Source of the DNA: Candidatus Zhuqueibacterota bacterium
GTDB taxonomy: Bacteria; Zhuqueibacterota; Zhuqueibacteria; Thermofontimicrobiales; Thiofontviventaceae
Reading direction: 5' to 3'
NCBI GenBank assembly: GCA_014729735.1
Contig: WJJN01000376.1
Location: 1-8,465 of the forward strand
DNA: 8,465 bases
Positions 6,973-8,465 of this stretch are shown piece by piece. A program made the position numbers and the translations under genes. The notes below the pieces were generated by a model that ran no database searches, was not told the DNA's origin, and saw only the letters and a list, made by a program, of their open reading frames with translations. The stretch's first letter is position 1. Every line of letters begins with the position of its first letter.

Positions 6973-7082
6973 TTCACCGCAAAAAAATAAGTTGCCGGTG
7001 AATACGTCCCTGTTTTTCTTCAATCCGAATTCAGAAGATATCCAGTATAACCATTCTTCAAAATATAAATTCACCGGTGAAT
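6973..7082. promoter_or_regulatory. TTCACCG half-site cluster: spaced inverted pair plus perfect palindrome
   Basis: TTCACCG (6973-6979) and its inverse CGGTGAA (6996-7002) are 16 bp apart. ATTCACCGGTGAAT (7069-7082) is a perfect 14-bp palindrome made of the same half-site fused back to back, 61 bp before the next gene's start. The two symmetry axes are 88 bp apart. A TATAAA (7064-7069) abuts the palindrome. A dimeric repressor or activator operator for the DUF3795/rlmI unit is a reasonable reading. The first pair might instead be a second hairpin behind the csp terminator. No confident sigma-70 pair was found here. Confidence 0.35.
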
Positions 7083-7142
7083 GCTCTTCATCTGCGAAAG
7101 CCGAAAAATAGAATCCGAATATTACCTAAAAGGAATCATAAC

Positions 7143-7502
7143 ATGAATTCCGTATTAGCTTATTGTGGTTTGTTGTGTGACGGCTGTCCTATTTACTGGA
7201 TGAGCATTGAAAAGAATGCCGCAAAGAAAGCAAAAATGCGTGAAGTGATCGCAGAAATGACCCGCGAACTATATGGTATGGAGATGTCTGCGGAAGATTT
7301 CACTGAATGTGATGGCTGTCTTTCAATCTCCGGTAAATTGTTTGCCGCGTGCATCGATTGCCAGATAAGAAAATGCGCACAGCAAAAACAGTTGAAAAAC
7401 TGCGCCCACTGCAATGACTATCCCTGTGAACACCTCCAAAAGATTTTCTCAGAAGATCCGGGAGCGAAGATAAGGCTTGATTTTATTAAAAGATGCTTGT
7501 AA
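7143..7502 (+). CDS. DUF3795 family cysteine-rich protein (119 aa)
   Basis: A small soluble protein with 12 cysteines, matching the DUF3795 pattern. It starts LAYCGLLCDGCPIY (Cys8, 12, 15), continues with CDGC (56, 59), then C-x2-C-x4-C (70, 73, 78), NCAHC (87, 90) and the hallmark NDYPCEHL (Cys95), with a last Cys at 118. The pairing suggests binding of zinc or an iron-sulfur cluster; the biochemical function of the family is not established. I chose the ATG at 7143 because AAAGGA (7128-7133) lies 9 nt upstream and the conserved YCGL motif normally begins within a few residues of the N-terminus. The frame stays open upstream to a GTG at 7077, but those 22 residues look unlike the family and overlap the palindrome. 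rlmI follows 63 bp later on the same strand and may be co-transcribed; no terminator is visible between them. Confidence 0.88.
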   Translation: MNSVLAYCGLLCDGCPIYWMSIEKNAAKKAKMREVIAEMTRELYGMEMSAEDFTECDGCLSISGKLFAACIDCQIRKCAQQKQLKNCAHCNDYPCEHLQKIFSEDPGAKIRLDFIKRCL

Positions 7503-7565
7503 CATTGAAATTTATTCATTATATTTCCTTCAGAATAATTACTCAGTCACAAATGAAAGCAAAAA

Positions 7566-8465
7566 ATGAATTCCATCTTACTGAAAGCAAAACGTGAAAA
7601 ATCATTGTTAAGGCATCATCCCTGGGTTTTTTCAGGGGCAATAGCGAAAATAAACGGCGATCCACAGTTTGGTGAAACAGTGGATATTATCGCCCACGAC
7701 GGCAGGTTTCTCGGTCGGGGAGCCTATTCTCCGCAATCACAAATTACGGTGCGAATCTGGACTTTCGATGAAAACGAGCCCGTGACAATGGATTTTTTTC
7801 GCTCTCGTCTCGAACGGGCAATTCGGCTTCGTGAATCGCTCATTACCCGGGATCGCGTGAATGCATACCGGCTGGTCAACGCCGAATCGGATTCTCTTCC
7901 GGGTGTAATTGTCGACCGCTATGCCGATTATCTGGTGTGCCAATTTTTGACTGCCGGAGCTGAATTATGGAAGCAGACGATTATCAGTCAATTGCAGGAA
8001 TTAATAATTTGCAAGGGCATATACGAGCGTTCCGATGTATCAGTGCGTGAAAAGGAAAATCTGGATCAGAAAACAGGCGTCATAGCCGGAGAGCTACCGC
8101 CGGATTTAATAGAAATCAAAGAATCAGACATCAGCTATTTCGTGGATGTAAAACACGGGCAGAAAACCGGTTTTTATCTCGATCAGAGGGAAAACAGGTC
8201 TGCAATTGGCAATTACGCTCGGGACAGGGAAATCCTGAATTGCTTTTCATATACTGACGGATTCGCGATCCCTGCATTAATTTCAGGGGCTGCTTCGGTT
8301 ACCAATATCGAATCTTCCGCAGGCGCTGTTGAACTAGCGATTAAAAACGCGGAACTGAACGAAATAGATGCGGATAGAAACGAGCATACGGAAGCTGATG
8401 TTTTCACACAGTTGCGAAGATATCGCGACTCACGCCGCGAATTCGATCTCATTATACTGGATCCG
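7566..8465 (+). CDS. rlmI: 23S rRNA (cytosine-C5)-methyltransferase, RlmI family, first 300 residues; 3' end outside window
   Basis: An S-adenosylmethionine-dependent RNA methyltransferase. In E. coli, RlmI makes m5C1962 in 23S rRNA. The sequence follows E. coli RlmI, as I recall it, almost throughout. The N-terminal PUA RNA-binding domain includes KAKREKSLLRHHPWVFSGAI (7-26) and GAYSPQSQI (52-60). Next come LPGVIVDRYADYL (112-124), YERSDVSVREKE (153-164) and HGQKTGFYLDQRENR (197-211). The Rossmann methyltransferase domain follows, with motif I at ILNCFSYTDGF (223-233). The window ends at LDP (298-300), where the catalytic-domain DPP motif begins, so roughly 95 residues are missing compared with about 396 in E. 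coli. Residue 231 of motif I is Asp where E. coli has Gly. The ATG at 7566 gives the expected N-terminus; the ribosome site is weak (GAAAG). A nearby ATG at 7553 is out of frame. Confidence 0.94.
   Translation, partial: MNSILLKAKREKSLLRHHPWVFSGAIAKINGDPQFGETVDIIAHDGRFLGRGAYSPQSQITVRIWTFDENEPVTMDFFRSRLERAIRLRESLITRDRVNAYRLVNAESDSLPGVIVDRYADYLVCQFLTAGAELWKQTIISQLQELIICKGIYERSDVSVREKENLDQKTGVIAGELPPDLIEIKESDISYFVDVKHGQKTGFYLDQRENRSAIGNYARDREILNCFSYTDGFAIPALISGAASVTNIESSAGAVELAIKNAELNEIDADRNEHTEADVFTQLRRYRDSRREFDLIILDP

Noticed and set aside
7077..7142. Upstream extension of the DUF3795 gene from a GTG at 7077
   Set aside because: The added 22 residues are unlike the family, overlap the palindrome, and the ATG at 7143 has a good ribosome site.
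7503..7565. Possible terminator or promoter between the DUF3795 gene and rlmI
   Set aside because: No hairpin with a T-tract is present. TTGAAA (7505-7510) lacks a -10 at suitable spacing.

Overview
The window is an ordinary stretch of bacterial chromosome. Two membrane-transport genes lie on the minus strand at the left. Divergently transcribed from them is one very large secreted repeat protein. To its right, on the plus strand, are a cold-shock gene, a small cysteine-rich protein and the first three quarters of an rRNA methyltransferase. The organism is probably a member of the Fibrobacteres-Chlorobi-Bacteroidetes (FCB) group in the wide sense, such as a Calditrichota- or Marinimicrobia-like lineage. 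This is inferred from the FlgD/type-A-sorting-like C-terminus of the large protein and the moderately AT-rich genes with strongly AT-rich gaps. The sequence alone does not fix the taxon. There is no sign of an insertion sequence, phage, CRISPR array, tRNA or rRNA.

Left part (1-1528, minus strand). A 261-residue membrane protein with a TrkA-C (RCK_C) ligand-binding domain is followed, 45 bp downstream, by the start of a CPA-type cation:proton antiporter that runs off the window. They look like a two-gene operon for K+/Na+/H+ homeostasis. A near-consensus sigma-70-type promoter (TTGAAT-17 bp-TATATT, minus strand) sits in front of it.

Centre (1726-6414). A 1562-residue exported protein has a signal peptide, an unassigned N-terminal domain and a von Willebrand factor A domain with an intact MIDAS. 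Seven DUF11/CARDB-like beta-sandwich repeats follow with an extremely regular 141-143-residue period, then a Pro-rich hinge, an Ig-like domain and a C-terminal FlgD-like sorting/anchoring domain. The repeats fall into two alternating sequence classes (A-B-A-B-B-A-B). This is the most distinctive object in the window and is probably a cell-surface adhesin or matrix-binding protein.

Right part (6415-8465, plus strand). A 306-bp AT-rich gap carries two promoter-like pairs and, 63 bp before the cold-shock gene, a hairpin followed by nine T residues. This could be a transcription attenuator in a long cold-shock leader, a small-RNA terminator, or simply the terminator of the large gene. The csp gene has its own strong terminator. 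A small family of TTCACCG half-sites follows (one spaced inverted pair and one perfect 14-bp palindrome), in front of a DUF3795 cysteine-rich protein and the rlmI-type 23S rRNA m5C methyltransferase gene, which is cut by the window edge.

I found no clearly new multi-gene system. The best leads are the alternating-repeat vWA protein, the csp leader architecture and the TTCACCG operator-like cluster.
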